7,945 nucleotides of DNA from DASVXQ01 sp036392615. GTDB taxonomy: Bacteria > Actinomycetota > CALGFH01. Below, one piece after another: positions 1 to 6,199 of this stretch. The position numbers and the translations under genes are program-made. Each line of letters starts with the position of its first letter. Within the stretch, counting starts at the first letter, position 1. The stretch lies in assembly GCA_036392615.1 (NCBI GenBank), contig DASVXQ010000081.1, forward strand, positions 1 through 7,945, in the 5' to 3' direction. The notes under the pieces are model-generated. The model ran no database searches. It worked only from the letters and a program-made list of their open reading frames with translations, and was not told where the DNA came from.

Positions 1-220
1 ACCACGGGTCCGACCAGTGCAGGAAGTAGCTGGCGTCCGGCAGCGGGATCGCCTCGGGATCGGTCTCCTGGCCCGGGTACAGCAGCCTGGGGTACTGGAC
101 CGCCCAGGAGAGCACCCGCACCTGATGGCCGTCGACCGTCAGCGCCTCGACCAGGCGGGCGCCGTGCTGCGAGATGCCGCCGCGGAACGGCGGCACCGGC
201 CCGACGTAGGTGATCCTCAC
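1..220 (-). CDS. Glycosyltransferase family 4-type, N-terminal part (runs off the left edge)
   Basis: Only the first 73 residues are in the window. They begin VRITYVGPVPPFRGGISQHG, the typical opening of GT-B fold family 4 glycosyltransferases: a first beta strand, then a glycine-rich loop of the form GPxPPxxGGI, then a helix (ARLVEALTVDGHQVRVLSW) and a second strand. Such enzymes move a sugar from a nucleotide-sugar donor onto an acceptor at the inner face of the membrane. The donor-binding C-terminal half is outside the window, so substrate and exact family cannot be given. I chose the GTG start at 220 because it lies 9 nt after the stop of the upstream membrane-protein gene. A GGGGGTGAG purine-rich stretch overlaps that stop and could serve as a distant ribosome binding site. 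The tight spacing suggests co-transcription and a joint role in a surface glycan. Confidence 0.8.
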   Translation of the reverse strand, partial: MRITYVGPVPPFRGGISQHGARLVEALTVDGHQVRVLSWAVQYPRLLYPGQETDPEAIPLPDASYFLHWSDPW

Positions 221-229
221 GACCGCGGC

Positions 230-2671
230 TCACCCCCGGAGGATCCGCCGGCGCAGCAGCCACCAGCCGAGCAGGGCGAGCACGGTGACCACCGCGAGGA
301 CCGCGCCGACGAGCATGCGCTGGTCCCAGTAGCTGAACACCACGGTGTGCGTGCCGGCCGGCACCCGCACGCCCCGGAAGGCGTGGTCGACGCGCAGCAA
401 CTCGCCGCGCCTGCCGTCGACGCTCACGCGCCAGGCGGGGTACCAGGGGTCCGCCAGGACCAGCACCCCGGGCACGTCGGTGGTGACCGAAACCGACACC
501 CGTGACCTCCCCACCCGCGCGTCCACCGACGGTGCGGTACGCGGCTGGCCGACCTGGACCGGCCGCTCGACCATCGCGCGGTCCAGCAGCGGGTAGCCGG
601 CCTTCAGGCGGGCGACCCGGTCGGACGCGCGCGGCACGACGTCGACGGCGTACTGCATCCGGGCGAGCGGCGGCTGTGGCCGCTCCCACACATCGACGTA
701 CGCGACCCGCCGGAAGTTCCGGAAGCCGTGCTCCTCCAGCACGCGCTGCTCGCCGGCCGGCAGCTCCTCGCCGGTGACGAACTGGCGCACCCCGAGGAAG
801 TCGAGCCCCGCCCACTTCCACTGCGACGGCGGCTGCAGCGCCTTGCCCTTGGTGATGTCGAAGCCGCCGTTCACCGCGTCGGTGAAGAAGTCGTTGTAGG
901 CGCCGGTCGGCATCAGGCCGCCGTCGCGCCCGAGGATCGTCTCGGCGCCGGTGGCGTACTGCGAGGACGGTCGGGCGTTGATCCGGTTGTAGTAGGCGAC
1001 GTAGTAGTACGCCGCCTCGCGCCCGACGATGTCGCGCGGCTTTGGCACCGAGGCCTTCTCCGCCGCGTCGTGCGGCAGGTCCGCGATGGTCAGGTAGCGG
1101 CCGCCCTGGCTGGCGAGCAGACGCATCACCGGGCCGGGGTCGTTGTAGACGATCGACGGGGCGACCTGGCGGTAGGCGGCCTTGGGGTCGGCGCGGTCCA
1201 GCTCCACCATCACCACGGCGATCAGGCTCACCGCCAGCAGCGCCCGCGGCACCGCCGGGACGGTCGCCGCCGCCCAGATCAGCCCGCCGAAGGCGGCCGC
1301 CAGGAGCCACCAGCGTACGCTGGCGGACGGGTTGGCGAGGTCGCCCAGCCCGAAGGCGAGCGCCGCGAAGAGCAGCAGCGCGGCCACCGCGAGGCCGCCC
1401 TGGACGCCCCGCTCCCGCAGCCGCCCGACGCCGCGATGCAGCAGCGCCTCCATGCCGAGCCCGGCCGCCGCCACGGTGCCGAAGTACGGCAGCAGCAGCC
1501 AGCGCACCGGCACGCGCAACTGGCTGACCAGGGAGATGTGCTGGTAGGCGAAGCGGTAGGGGGCCGCCTGGTTGCCCAGTGCCATGGTGTAGCCGCCGAC
1601 GATCAGGATCGCCAGCAAGACCCGCAGCCAGCGCAGCTCGCGCCGGCCGGCGACCAGGCCGAGCGCCCCGAGGCCGAGCACGATGACGCCGACGCTGCTG
1701 ACGTTCTCGCCGATCAGGACGTGGCCGAAGTCGGGCAGCAGCGCGTTGACCGCGATCGACTTGGGCAGCGGGTGCTGCTCGGCGAAGGCCGGCCCGGCGC
1801 GGTAGCCGAGGCCCTGGAGCTGGAGCGTGGGGAAGAACTGCCAGCCGAACAGCAGCACGAACAGCGCCACCGCGCCGCCCAGCCGCAGCCCGCCGTCGAG
1901 CGCCCGCCGCGGCCAGGCGCGCCAGCCGGCGCCGAAGCTCCAGGCCACCCCGTACAGCGCCAGGATCGCCATGGTGTAGAGCCACCACTCGGGGTGACCG
2001 CAGAGGAACTGCAGCCCGATCGCCAGCGCGGTGGCCACCACGTAGCGCAGCCGCCCACGCTCCATCGCCAGGTGGCCGAACAGCAGCACCACCGGCAGCC
2101 AGGCGGCCACCTGCATCTGGTTCGACAGGTTGATGTGCACCAGCATCAGGCCGCCGAAGGCGTAGCCGAGGCCGGCAAGCAGCGCCCCCCACATGCCGCT
2201 GCGCAGCGCCACCCGGCAGTAGGCCCACATCCCCAGCCCGGCCAGCACCAGGTGCAGCGCGGTGACCACCTGGAGCCCCGCCGAGGTCGACAGCACGTAA
2301 TAGGGGAGGTTGCCCGGGTACAGGGTGCCGTGGGAGATGTTGGCGATGTACGGCTCGCCGGCGAGCTGGCTGCGCGCCCAGAACGGGAAGAACCCGTCGT
2401 GGAGCCATTGCGAGAGGCCGTGCTTCTCGGGTCCGAGCGCGTTGGCCAGGAGCTCCTCGTAGAAGGTCTGGCCGGCGGTGCGCAGGGCGGCCAGGAAGGC
2501 GAACTGCAGCGCCTGGACCAGCACGACCACGCCGAGGCCCTCGAGCAGCAGCCGGCGGCGCGGCAGCGGCTGGAGGCCGTCGGTCGGCGAGCCGGGCTGG
2601 GCCGGCGGGACGGGCGCGCCCTCCGGCCGCTCCTCCGTGCCGGAGGCCGGCTCGACCGCTCGGCTCCGCAT
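230..2671 (-). CDS. YfhO-like multi-spanning membrane protein
   Basis: From the chosen start the protein has 813 residues. An N-terminal Pro/Glu-rich cytosolic tail of about 40 residues ends in RRR before the first membrane segment (about 41-63). An extracellular loop follows with FYEELL and, near 105-125, EPYIANISHGTLYPGNLPYY, the conserved loop of this family. Many hydrophobic segments follow up to about residue 500, then a soluble region. The C-terminus has the YfhO signature: VLVLADPWYPAWRVSVDG, a beta domain ending near VPAGTHTVVFSYWD, and a last membrane helix followed by RRR. Bacillus YfhO is linked to glycosylation of lipoteichoic acid; in actinobacteria the role is unknown, but the fold resembles lipid-linked-sugar glycosyltransferases. 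The neighbouring glycosyltransferase fits a glycan role. The start is uncertain: the frame is open to 2842. The ATG at 2671 is preceded by GGGGGAG, while the ATG at 2683 has no ribosome binding site. Confidence 0.85.
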   Translation of the reverse strand: MRSRAVEPASGTEERPEGAPVPPAQPGSPTDGLQPLPRRRLLLEGLGVVVLVQALQFAFLAALRTAGQTFYEELLANALGPEKHGLSQWLHDGFFPFWARSQLAGEPYIANISHGTLYPGNLPYYVLSTSAGLQVVTALHLVLAGLGMWAYCRVALRSGMWGALLAGLGYAFGGLMLVHINLSNQMQVAAWLPVVLLFGHLAMERGRLRYVVATALAIGLQFLCGHPEWWLYTMAILALYGVAWSFGAGWRAWPRRALDGGLRLGGAVALFVLLFGWQFFPTLQLQGLGYRAGPAFAEQHPLPKSIAVNALLPDFGHVLIGENVSSVGVIVLGLGALGLVAGRRELRWLRVLLAILIVGGYTMALGNQAAPYRFAYQHISLVSQLRVPVRWLLLPYFGTVAAAGLGMEALLHRGVGRLRERGVQGGLAVAALLLFAALAFGLGDLANPSASVRWWLLAAAFGGLIWAAATVPAVPRALLAVSLIAVVMVELDRADPKAAYRQVAPSIVYNDPGPVMRLLASQGGRYLTIADLPHDAAEKASVPKPRDIVGREAAYYYVAYYNRINARPSSQYATGAETILGRDGGLMPTGAYNDFFTDAVNGGFDITKGKALQPPSQWKWAGLDFLGVRQFVTGEELPAGEQRVLEEHGFRNFRRVAYVDVWERPQPPLARMQYAVDVVPRASDRVARLKAGYPLLDRAMVERPVQVGQPRTAPSVDARVGRSRVSVSVTTDVPGVLVLADPWYPAWRVSVDGRRGELLRVDHAFRGVRVPAGTHTVVFSYWDQRMLVGAVLAVVTVLALLGWWLLRRRILRG

Positions 2672-2810
2672 CGGCTCCCCCATCAGCTGCGATGTCGACT
2701 CACCCAGGAACCGGTACGCGAGTCCCGCTCCGCGGGGACCGGCCGGTGATCCCCATGCCCGCACACCAGGGCAACGGCCGCCGCTTCGGACACACGCGCG
2801 CGGTCCGCGC

Positions 2811-2816
2811 ATCTTA
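2811..2816 (-). promoter_or_regulatory. Candidate -10 element for the yfhO-like gene
   Basis: Read on the minus strand, TAAGAT matches four of six positions of TATAAT and sits in one of the few A/T-rich spots of the region (GTTAAGAT). No good -35 hexamer lies at the right distance. If it is used, transcription would start near 2804 and leave a leader of about 130 nt before the ATG at 2671. This would argue against the far-upstream start at 2842. Sequence inspection only. Confidence 0.3.
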
Positions 2817-2893
2817 ACAGCCAGCCTTCGTCTCAGCTCCACGCGTCACAAGAGCGCCTACGGCGTCACCACGTGATCGGGCAAGCTCGACTC

Positions 2894-2920
2894 TTGACCC
2901 GCTACGCTTCGACCTACGAT
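2894..2920 (+). promoter_or_regulatory. Candidate promoter for the VOC gene
   Basis: TTGACC at 2894-2899 (five of six to TTGACA) is followed after 15 nt by TACGAT at 2915-2920. TACGAT fits the actinobacterial TAnnnT pattern for the -10 element. Taking CTTGAC instead as the -35 gives a 16-nt spacer. The spacing is slightly short of the ideal 17, which lowers confidence. Transcription would start near 2927, giving a leader of about 100 nt that contains the hairpin at 2980-2999. Confidence 0.45.
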
Positions 2921-2979
2921 CGGCAGCTACGGGGTGCGGGGCCGGGAGTGTCCGGGGGTGGCGACCGTGACCAGATTCC

Positions 2980-2999
2980 TGTCCAGGTCCCCTGGGACA
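2980..2999 (+). repeat. Bulged hairpin/dyad in the VOC leader
   Basis: TGTCCAGG (2980-2987), loop TCC, then CCTGGGACA (2991-2999). The arms pair over eight base pairs with a single unpaired G in the right arm. It ends 12 nt before the GGGAGG ribosome binding site at 3012-3017. It could be an operator or an mRNA structure affecting translation; the sequence alone does not decide this. Confidence 0.4.
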
Positions 3000-3025
3000 T
3001 CGGATGACGTCGGGAGGCGACGGGG

Positions 3026-3430
3026 ATGGGACTCAAGGACAGCCGTGTGGCGGCGAGGCTGCCCGCGCAGGATCTTCAGCGGGCGCGGGCGTTCTACGCC
3101 GAGAAGCTCGGCCTTGAGCCCAGTGAGGAGCGGCCGGGTGGGCTGCTCTACCGATTTGCGAACGGCGAGTTCGCACTCTTCCAGTCAGCGGGCGCTCCAT
3201 CGGGGGCGCACACGCAGCTGGGCTGGGAGGTGGACGATATCGATGCCACAGTCGCCGAGCTGCGCAGCCGAGGTGTGGTGTTCGAGAACGTCGACGTACC
3301 CGGCCTGACGACCGTGGACGGTGTAGCCGAAGTGTCGGGCAACTATCCGAGCAAGGGTGTCGGCGAGAGAGCGGCCTGGTTTCGGGACAGCGAGGGGAAC
3401 CTGCTCGGGATTGGCCAGCCGATCCGCTGA
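3026..3430 (+). CDS. VOC family (glyoxalase/bleomycin-resistance fold) protein
   Basis: 134 residues, the usual size of a single-chain VOC protein with two beta-alpha-beta-beta-beta modules. Module one spans about 6-55 (LPAQDLQRARAFYAEKLGLE, the common DLxRAxxFYxxxLGL motif). Module two spans about 62-131 (HTQLGWEVDDIDATVAELRS, then AAWFRDSEGNLLGIGQP, the conserved WFxDxxGNxL ending). The glutamate often found as a metal ligand after GNxI is replaced (GNLLGIG), and the first-strand histidine is absent. A classical metal-dependent glyoxalase I or dioxygenase is therefore unlikely; binding of a small molecule or antibiotic is possible. The start is supported by GGGAGG at 3012-3017, 8 nt upstream of the ATG. 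About 27 of 134 codons end in A or T by my count, far more than in the next gene, which may mean recent transfer. No substrate can be inferred. Confidence 0.85.
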   Translation: MGLKDSRVAARLPAQDLQRARAFYAEKLGLEPSEERPGGLLYRFANGEFALFQSAGAPSGAHTQLGWEVDDIDATVAELRSRGVVFENVDVPGLTTVDGVAEVSGNYPSKGVGERAAWFRDSEGNLLGIGQPIR

Positions 3431-3504
3431 ACGAGATCGAGGGCACGGCCGCTATCTGTCGGCAGAGAGTCGGCAACCCCCCTCAGTTCGAGCGGAACGC
3501 TGTC

Positions 3505-3521
3505 GTGCCGGACGGCGGCAC
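3505..3521 (+). terminator. Possible terminator hairpin after the VOC gene
   Basis: GTGCCG (3505-3510), loop GACGG, CGGCAC (3516-3521): a perfect 6-bp stem in the 173-nt gap between the VOC and cupin genes, 75 nt after the VOC stop. No T-run follows. In such GC-rich DNA a 6-bp stem can arise by chance, so this is a weak call. Confidence 0.25.
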
Positions 3522-3591
3522 TGGTCACGGCGCTTGCGCGCGAGCCGGGTGGCCGGCGAGAATTGGGTCTGACCATTAGCCCATAGGCGCC

Positions 3592-3596
3592 GGAGG
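3592..3596 (+). promoter_or_regulatory. Ribosome binding site of the cupin gene
   Basis: GGAGG lies 7 nt before the ATG at 3604, an ideal distance. It fixes the start of the two-domain cupin gene and shows that the longer plus-strand frame from 3672 is only the out-of-frame continuation. Confidence 0.7.
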
Positions 3597-3603
3597 TCGT
3601 GAC

Positions 3604-4667
3604 ATGGCGAGCCCGACCAGGGCCACCCACTACCAGGTCCAGAAGTCACGGCGGGCGGCGCTGATCCAGGAGTGGCGCGGCTACCAGAAGTCGGTGGTGC
3701 GCCTGGCGGACGTCCGCATGGAGCAGACCGCGCCAGGGGTCCGCCGCGGCGTCTACACCGGCATGGACGGCGACCGGCCGACCCGCACGATGGACGCGCT
3801 CGCGCACGAGCTCGACCCGGGCGCGGTCACCTCGGTCAACCGCCACTCCTGGGACGTGATGGTGCTGTGCGTGGCCGGCTGGGGCTGGGCCGAGATCGAC
3901 GGGCAGCGCATCGCCTGGGGCCCGGGCGACGGCCTGCACCTGCCGATCTGGTCGTGGCACCGGTTCGGCAACTCGGGCGACCGGCCCTGCCGCTACCTGA
4001 CCTTCTCGGCCGAGCCGCTGATGTGGACCATGGGCTACTCGATCTACGAGGACGCCGGGCGGACGCCGGCCCCGGACCTCCCGCCGCGGCCGGTCCAGTC
4101 CCCCGGCGTGGCGGGCGACGACCCGCTCGCGCGCCGCCGGCGGCGGCTCGCCGACGAGCAGGCCCGGCGCCGTTCCGGCCGGCTGCACACCAGCTGGGAC
4201 GACCTGGAGCTGCTGAACACCCCGCGCGGGACCCGCACGACCTTCATGCTCGACCGCGCGATCGGCTACCAGGCCTCCGGGATGTCGATGGTGATGTTCG
4301 AGATCGCCCCCGGGCGCGGCCAGTCGATGCACCGTCACCCCGGCGAGGCCTGGCTCTACGTGCTGGAGGGCAACGGCCGCTCCTTCATGGGACCGAGCTG
4401 GACCGCGGCGAGACCCACCCCTGGTCCAAGGGCGACCTGATCGTGGTGGACCACTTCCTGTGGCACGCGCACCACAACGCCGACCCGGAGCGGACCGCCA
4501 AGGTCGTGCGGGTGCACATGTTCGACAGCCTGCTCGACACCATGCGGATCCTGATGGACCCGGTGGTGCTGTTCGAGGAGCCGCCGGACGAGATCCGCGA
4601 CCGCCAGGCGGGCGACCCCTCGACGGTCGAGTGGCCGGCGCTGGAGCGGCCCAGCTGGCGATGGTGA
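3604..4667 (+). pseudogene. Two-domain cupin protein, frameshifted in the second cupin
   Basis: The first frame runs 3604-4440 (278 codons), but cupin-like sequence leaves it near codon 260. It continues in the next frame from about 4386 to the TGA at 4665-4667. Joined, the protein would be about 354 residues. Cupin one (about 75-135) has NRHSWDVMVLCVAGWGWAEIDG and a second motif GDGLHLPIWSWHRFGN (H81, H119). Cupin two has MHRHPGEAWLYVLEGNG (H243, H245, E248) and, after the shift, KGDLIVVDHFLWHAHHN. The layout resembles bicupin dioxygenases of the gentisate 1,2-dioxygenase type, but I cannot assign a substrate. The shift separates the HxH...E motif from the WHAH motif, so the unshifted product lacks the second metal site and ends in a short unrelated tail. 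One missing base near 4381-4388 explains it, either a real mutation or a sequencing error. The gene overlaps the following TPP-enzyme start, implying coupled translation. Confidence 0.75.
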
Positions 4668-5077
4668 CGGCCGCGGCGCCTTCCGGCGGCGGCGCACCGG
4701 CCTGGGGCTCGGACGTGATGGCCGACGTGGTGGCCGAGCTGGGGATCCGCCACGTGAGCCTCAACCCGGGCTCCTCCTACCGCGGCCTGCACGACTCGCT
4801 GGTGAACCGGGTGGCCGATCGGGTCGAGATGATCTGCTGCCCGCACGAGAAGGTCGCGGGGCCCGCCGCGAGCCGTTCGCCACCTCCGTCACCGCCCTCC
4901 CAGGGCCGATCCCGGCCACCTTCCCGAGCGTCTCGGCCACGCTGGCGCTCGAGGGCCGCTCGTCCGGGCGCGGGGCCAGGCAGCGCCGGACCACGTCGAC
5001 CACCACGGCCGGCAGCCCCTCGACCCGGTCCAAGGCGTCCGCCCCTGCCCCGGGAGCCTGCGGGAGGTGCCCGCTGA
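4661..5077 (+). pseudogene. TPP-dependent enzyme (acetolactate synthase-like), truncated N-terminal fragment
   Basis: The ATG at 4661 overlaps the stop of the cupin gene (ATGGTGA); GTG at 4664 would give the classic 4-nt overlap. The first 66 or so residues match the start of the PYR domain of TPP enzymes such as acetolactate synthase-like decarboxylases or carboligases. They include a helix SDVMADVVAELGIRHVSL, the loop NPGSSYRGLHDSLV (like the usual NPGxxxxxxxDAL), and CCPHEKVA with E63 where the cofactor-activating glutamate sits. The expected continuation (VAxAHGYA...) is missing. From about 4860 the frame reads Pro/Ser/Arg-rich sequence to 5077 because the DNA there is the antisense of a kinase gene. 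Intact family members have roughly 550 residues, so about 88% is gone and the fragment cannot be active. Confidence 0.7.
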
Positions 5078-5705
5078 GCGATTCGTACAGCAGCACGCCG
5101 AGGCCGTAGACGTCGGCGGCGGGCGTCGATGCGCCGCCGGCGAGCAGCTCAGGGGCGACGTAGGCCTGGGTGCCGAGGACGCCGCCGGCGGGCCGGTGGG
5201 CCGGCTCCCCCGTCATCGCGGCGATGCCGAAGTCCAGCACCTTGGCGCCGTCCTCGGTGAGCAGCACGTTGCCGGGCTTGACGTCGCGGTGCACCACACC
5301 GCGGCGATGCGCGGCGGCCAGCGCCCGCGCGACCTGGGCGGCGGCGGCGACCGCCTCCGCCCAGGGCAGCGGGCCACGCTGGAGCCGGGACGCCAGGCTC
5401 TCGCCCTCCAGCAGCTCGAGCACGATGCAGGCGACCCGCTCGCCGCCGGGGGTGTCCCACTCGCCGTAGTCGAACACGCTGGCGATGTTGGGGTGGGCGA
5501 GCCGCGCGGCGGCGCGCCCCTCGACCCGGAAGCGGTCGAGGAAGCCGCGGTCGGCGGCCAGGGCCGGTGCGAGCACCTTGACCGCCACCATGCGACCGAG
5601 GACCTCGTCGACCGCGCGCCACACCCTGGCCATCCCGCCGCGCCCGAGCTCGTCGAGCAGGCGGTACCGGTTGCCCAGCCGTGTCCCAGGGGTGAGCGCA
5701 TCCAT
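4761..5705 (-). CDS. Serine/threonine protein kinase (Hanks type), 3' end probably replaced
   Basis: 314 residues as read. All catalytic elements are present: glycine loop ELGRGGMARVW (about 19-29), VAVK with K43, alpha-C glutamate E62, HRDVKPGN (H139, R140, D141, N146), DFG (D158-G160), GTQAYVAPE (about 178-185) and the ADVYGLGVLLYE helix (197-208). The domain ends with RPSSASVAETL near 260, so an active, PknB-like eukaryotic-type kinase is expected. No membrane segment is visible. Most actinobacterial relatives carry a membrane helix and an extracellular sensor after the kinase domain. Here the reading passes from about residue 281 into DNA that is antisense to the TPP-enzyme fragment, adding some 33 Pro/Arg/Ser-rich residues before TGA. 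The real C-terminus is therefore unknown. The ATG at 5705 precedes MDALTPGTRLGNRYRLLDEL, the usual beginning. The same frame is open to 6068, but that upstream part overlaps the next gene and looks non-coding. Confidence 0.85.
   Translation of the reverse strand: MDALTPGTRLGNRYRLLDELGRGGMARVWRAVDEVLGRMVAVKVLAPALAADRGFLDRFRVEGRAAARLAHPNIASVFDYGEWDTPGGERVACIVLELLEGESLASRLQRGPLPWAEAVAAAAQVARALAAAHRRGVVHRDVKPGNVLLTEDGAKVLDFGIAAMTGEPAHRPAGGVLGTQAYVAPELLAGGASTPAADVYGLGVLLYESLSGHLPQAPGAGADALDRVEGLPAVVVDVVRRCLAPRPDERPSSASVAETLGKVAGIGPGRAVTEVANGSRRAPRPSRAGSRSSRPDRPPGSPASRAGRGRRSPG
4854..4871. other. Breakpoint between TPP-enzyme fragment and kinase 3' end
   Basis: Plus-strand TPP-enzyme similarity stops just after the codons for PHEKVA (to about 4856). 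Minus-strand kinase-like reading is plausible only above about 4862. At the switch lies TCGCGG (4854-4859), a 6-nt spacer, and CCGCGA (4866-4871), a perfect 6-bp inverted repeat. This is compatible with a genomic rearrangement through a short inverted repeat or with a chimeric assembly or amplification product. In GC-rich DNA the repeat may also be chance. Confidence 0.5.
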
Positions 5706-5748
5706 CCATGCCCCGCGGGGTGCGTGAGGGTGCCGCACGGAGGCCCAG

Positions 5749-5754
5749 ACCGTA
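5749..5754 (-). promoter_or_regulatory. Candidate -10 element for the kinase gene
   Basis: Minus-strand TACGGT fits the actinobacterial TAnnnT pattern and lies 43 nt upstream of the kinase ATG at 5705. The -35 position (CCCGAT at 17-nt spacing) is poor. The element sits between the terminator-like hairpin behind the upstream small gene and the kinase start, so a separate promoter is reasonable. Confidence 0.25.
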
Positions 5755-5816
5755 CCACCGCGACGCCGCGGATCGGGTGGCGCCGGACAGGCCGGCCTGG
5801 CGCACGGGCACGGGAA

Positions 5817-5843
5817 GCCCGGCCCAGGCGGGAGGGGCCGGGC
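5817..5843 (-). terminator. Strong GC hairpin after the small basic gene (terminator-like)
   Basis: GCCCGGCCC (5817-5825) and GGGCCGGGC (5835-5843) pair perfectly over 9 bp around a 9-nt loop. The stem starts 5 nt after the TGA of the small basic gene (minus strand). Only TT follows it on the minus strand, so a classical U-tract is missing, as is common in actinobacterial terminators. It probably separates this gene from the kinase gene downstream. Confidence 0.5.
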
Positions 5844-5848
5844 GCCGG

Positions 5849-6199
5849 TCAGCTGGACCGGCTGGCTGTGTGGCTGGTGCGCCCGGCGCGCAGGTGCATG
5901 GGAGCGGGGCCGGTGGTGTGCTCGGCGCGACGGCCGCTCCAGATCACCGCGATGGCGGTCGGGCGGCGGCGACGGCGGACCACCACGATGGAATCCTCGA
6001 GGGTGGTCCCGGAGACGAGCACGCCCATCCGCACCAGGGCCCCGCCGATGGCCACGCGCCACGCCCACGGGGTGTGGTCGCGACCGGCACGGACCGAGCG
6101 GGCCCGCCGGGCCTTGCGAACCCGCCGCGCGCGCTCGGCCTGGCGCAGGAGGTCCTGCCTCCGCTGCTCGGCCAGTTCCTTGGACATGAGGGGTTGCAT
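5849..6199 (-). CDS. Small very basic hypothetical protein
   Basis: 116 residues, no recognised family. Residues 6-36 (KELAEQRRQDLLRQAERARR and on) form a long charged, probably helical stretch packed with Arg. A hydrophobic piece follows near 46-63 (WAWRVAIGGALVRMGVLVSG), too polar to be a sure membrane helix. Then comes EDSIVVVRRRRRPTAIAVIW and a Ser/Thr/Arg-rich tail. Nucleic-acid or membrane-surface contact is possible but is only inference from charge. The ATG at 6199 is chosen because GGAGG lies 5 nt upstream; a second ATG at 6187 has no such site. The gene is transcribed away from the CGNR regulator and shares its promoter region, so it is the natural candidate target of that regulator. 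A strong hairpin follows its stop. The opposite strand is also open, which is common in GC-rich DNA. Confidence 0.6.
   Translation of the reverse strand: MQPLMSKELAEQRRQDLLRQAERARRVRKARRARSVRAGRDHTPWAWRVAIGGALVRMGVLVSGTTLEDSIVVVRRRRRPTAIAVIWSGRRAEHTTGPAPMHLRAGRTSHTASRSS

Larger units (their letters stand above)
2672..3025. other. Divergent intergenic control region
   Basis: This 354-base stretch separates the minus-strand membrane-protein gene from the plus-strand VOC gene. The yfhO-like frame stays open to 2842, but its extra residues (Arg/Gly/Pro-rich) look like translated non-coding DNA and have no family resemblance. I see candidate promoters on both strands, two bulged hairpins (2722-2739 and 2980-2999) and a perfect 10-bp palindrome ACCGGCCGGT at 2738-2747. 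I see no RNA gene and no convincing small ORF. Confidence 0.6.

Noticed and set aside
728..2749. Very long plus-strand open frame (673 codons) opposite the yfhO-like gene
   Set aside because: Composition is Gln/Arg/Ala/His-rich with no domain pattern, and it mirrors third-position GC bias of the opposite gene. It is a typical antisense shadow in GC-rich DNA.
4381..4390. Programmed ribosomal frameshift in the cupin gene
   Set aside because: TCCTTCATGG offers no X-XXY-YYZ slippery site and no obvious stimulatory pseudoknot. A base loss is simpler.
3646..4764. Long minus-strand open frame opposite the cupin gene
   Set aside because: Arg/Pro/Gly-rich and without motifs, while the plus strand shows clear cupin motifs and a good ribosome binding site.
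5706..6068. Upstream extension of the kinase frame
   Set aside because: Pro/Arg/His-rich sequence overlapping another gene and the terminator-like hairpin. Kinases of this type begin just before the glycine-rich loop, as at 5705.
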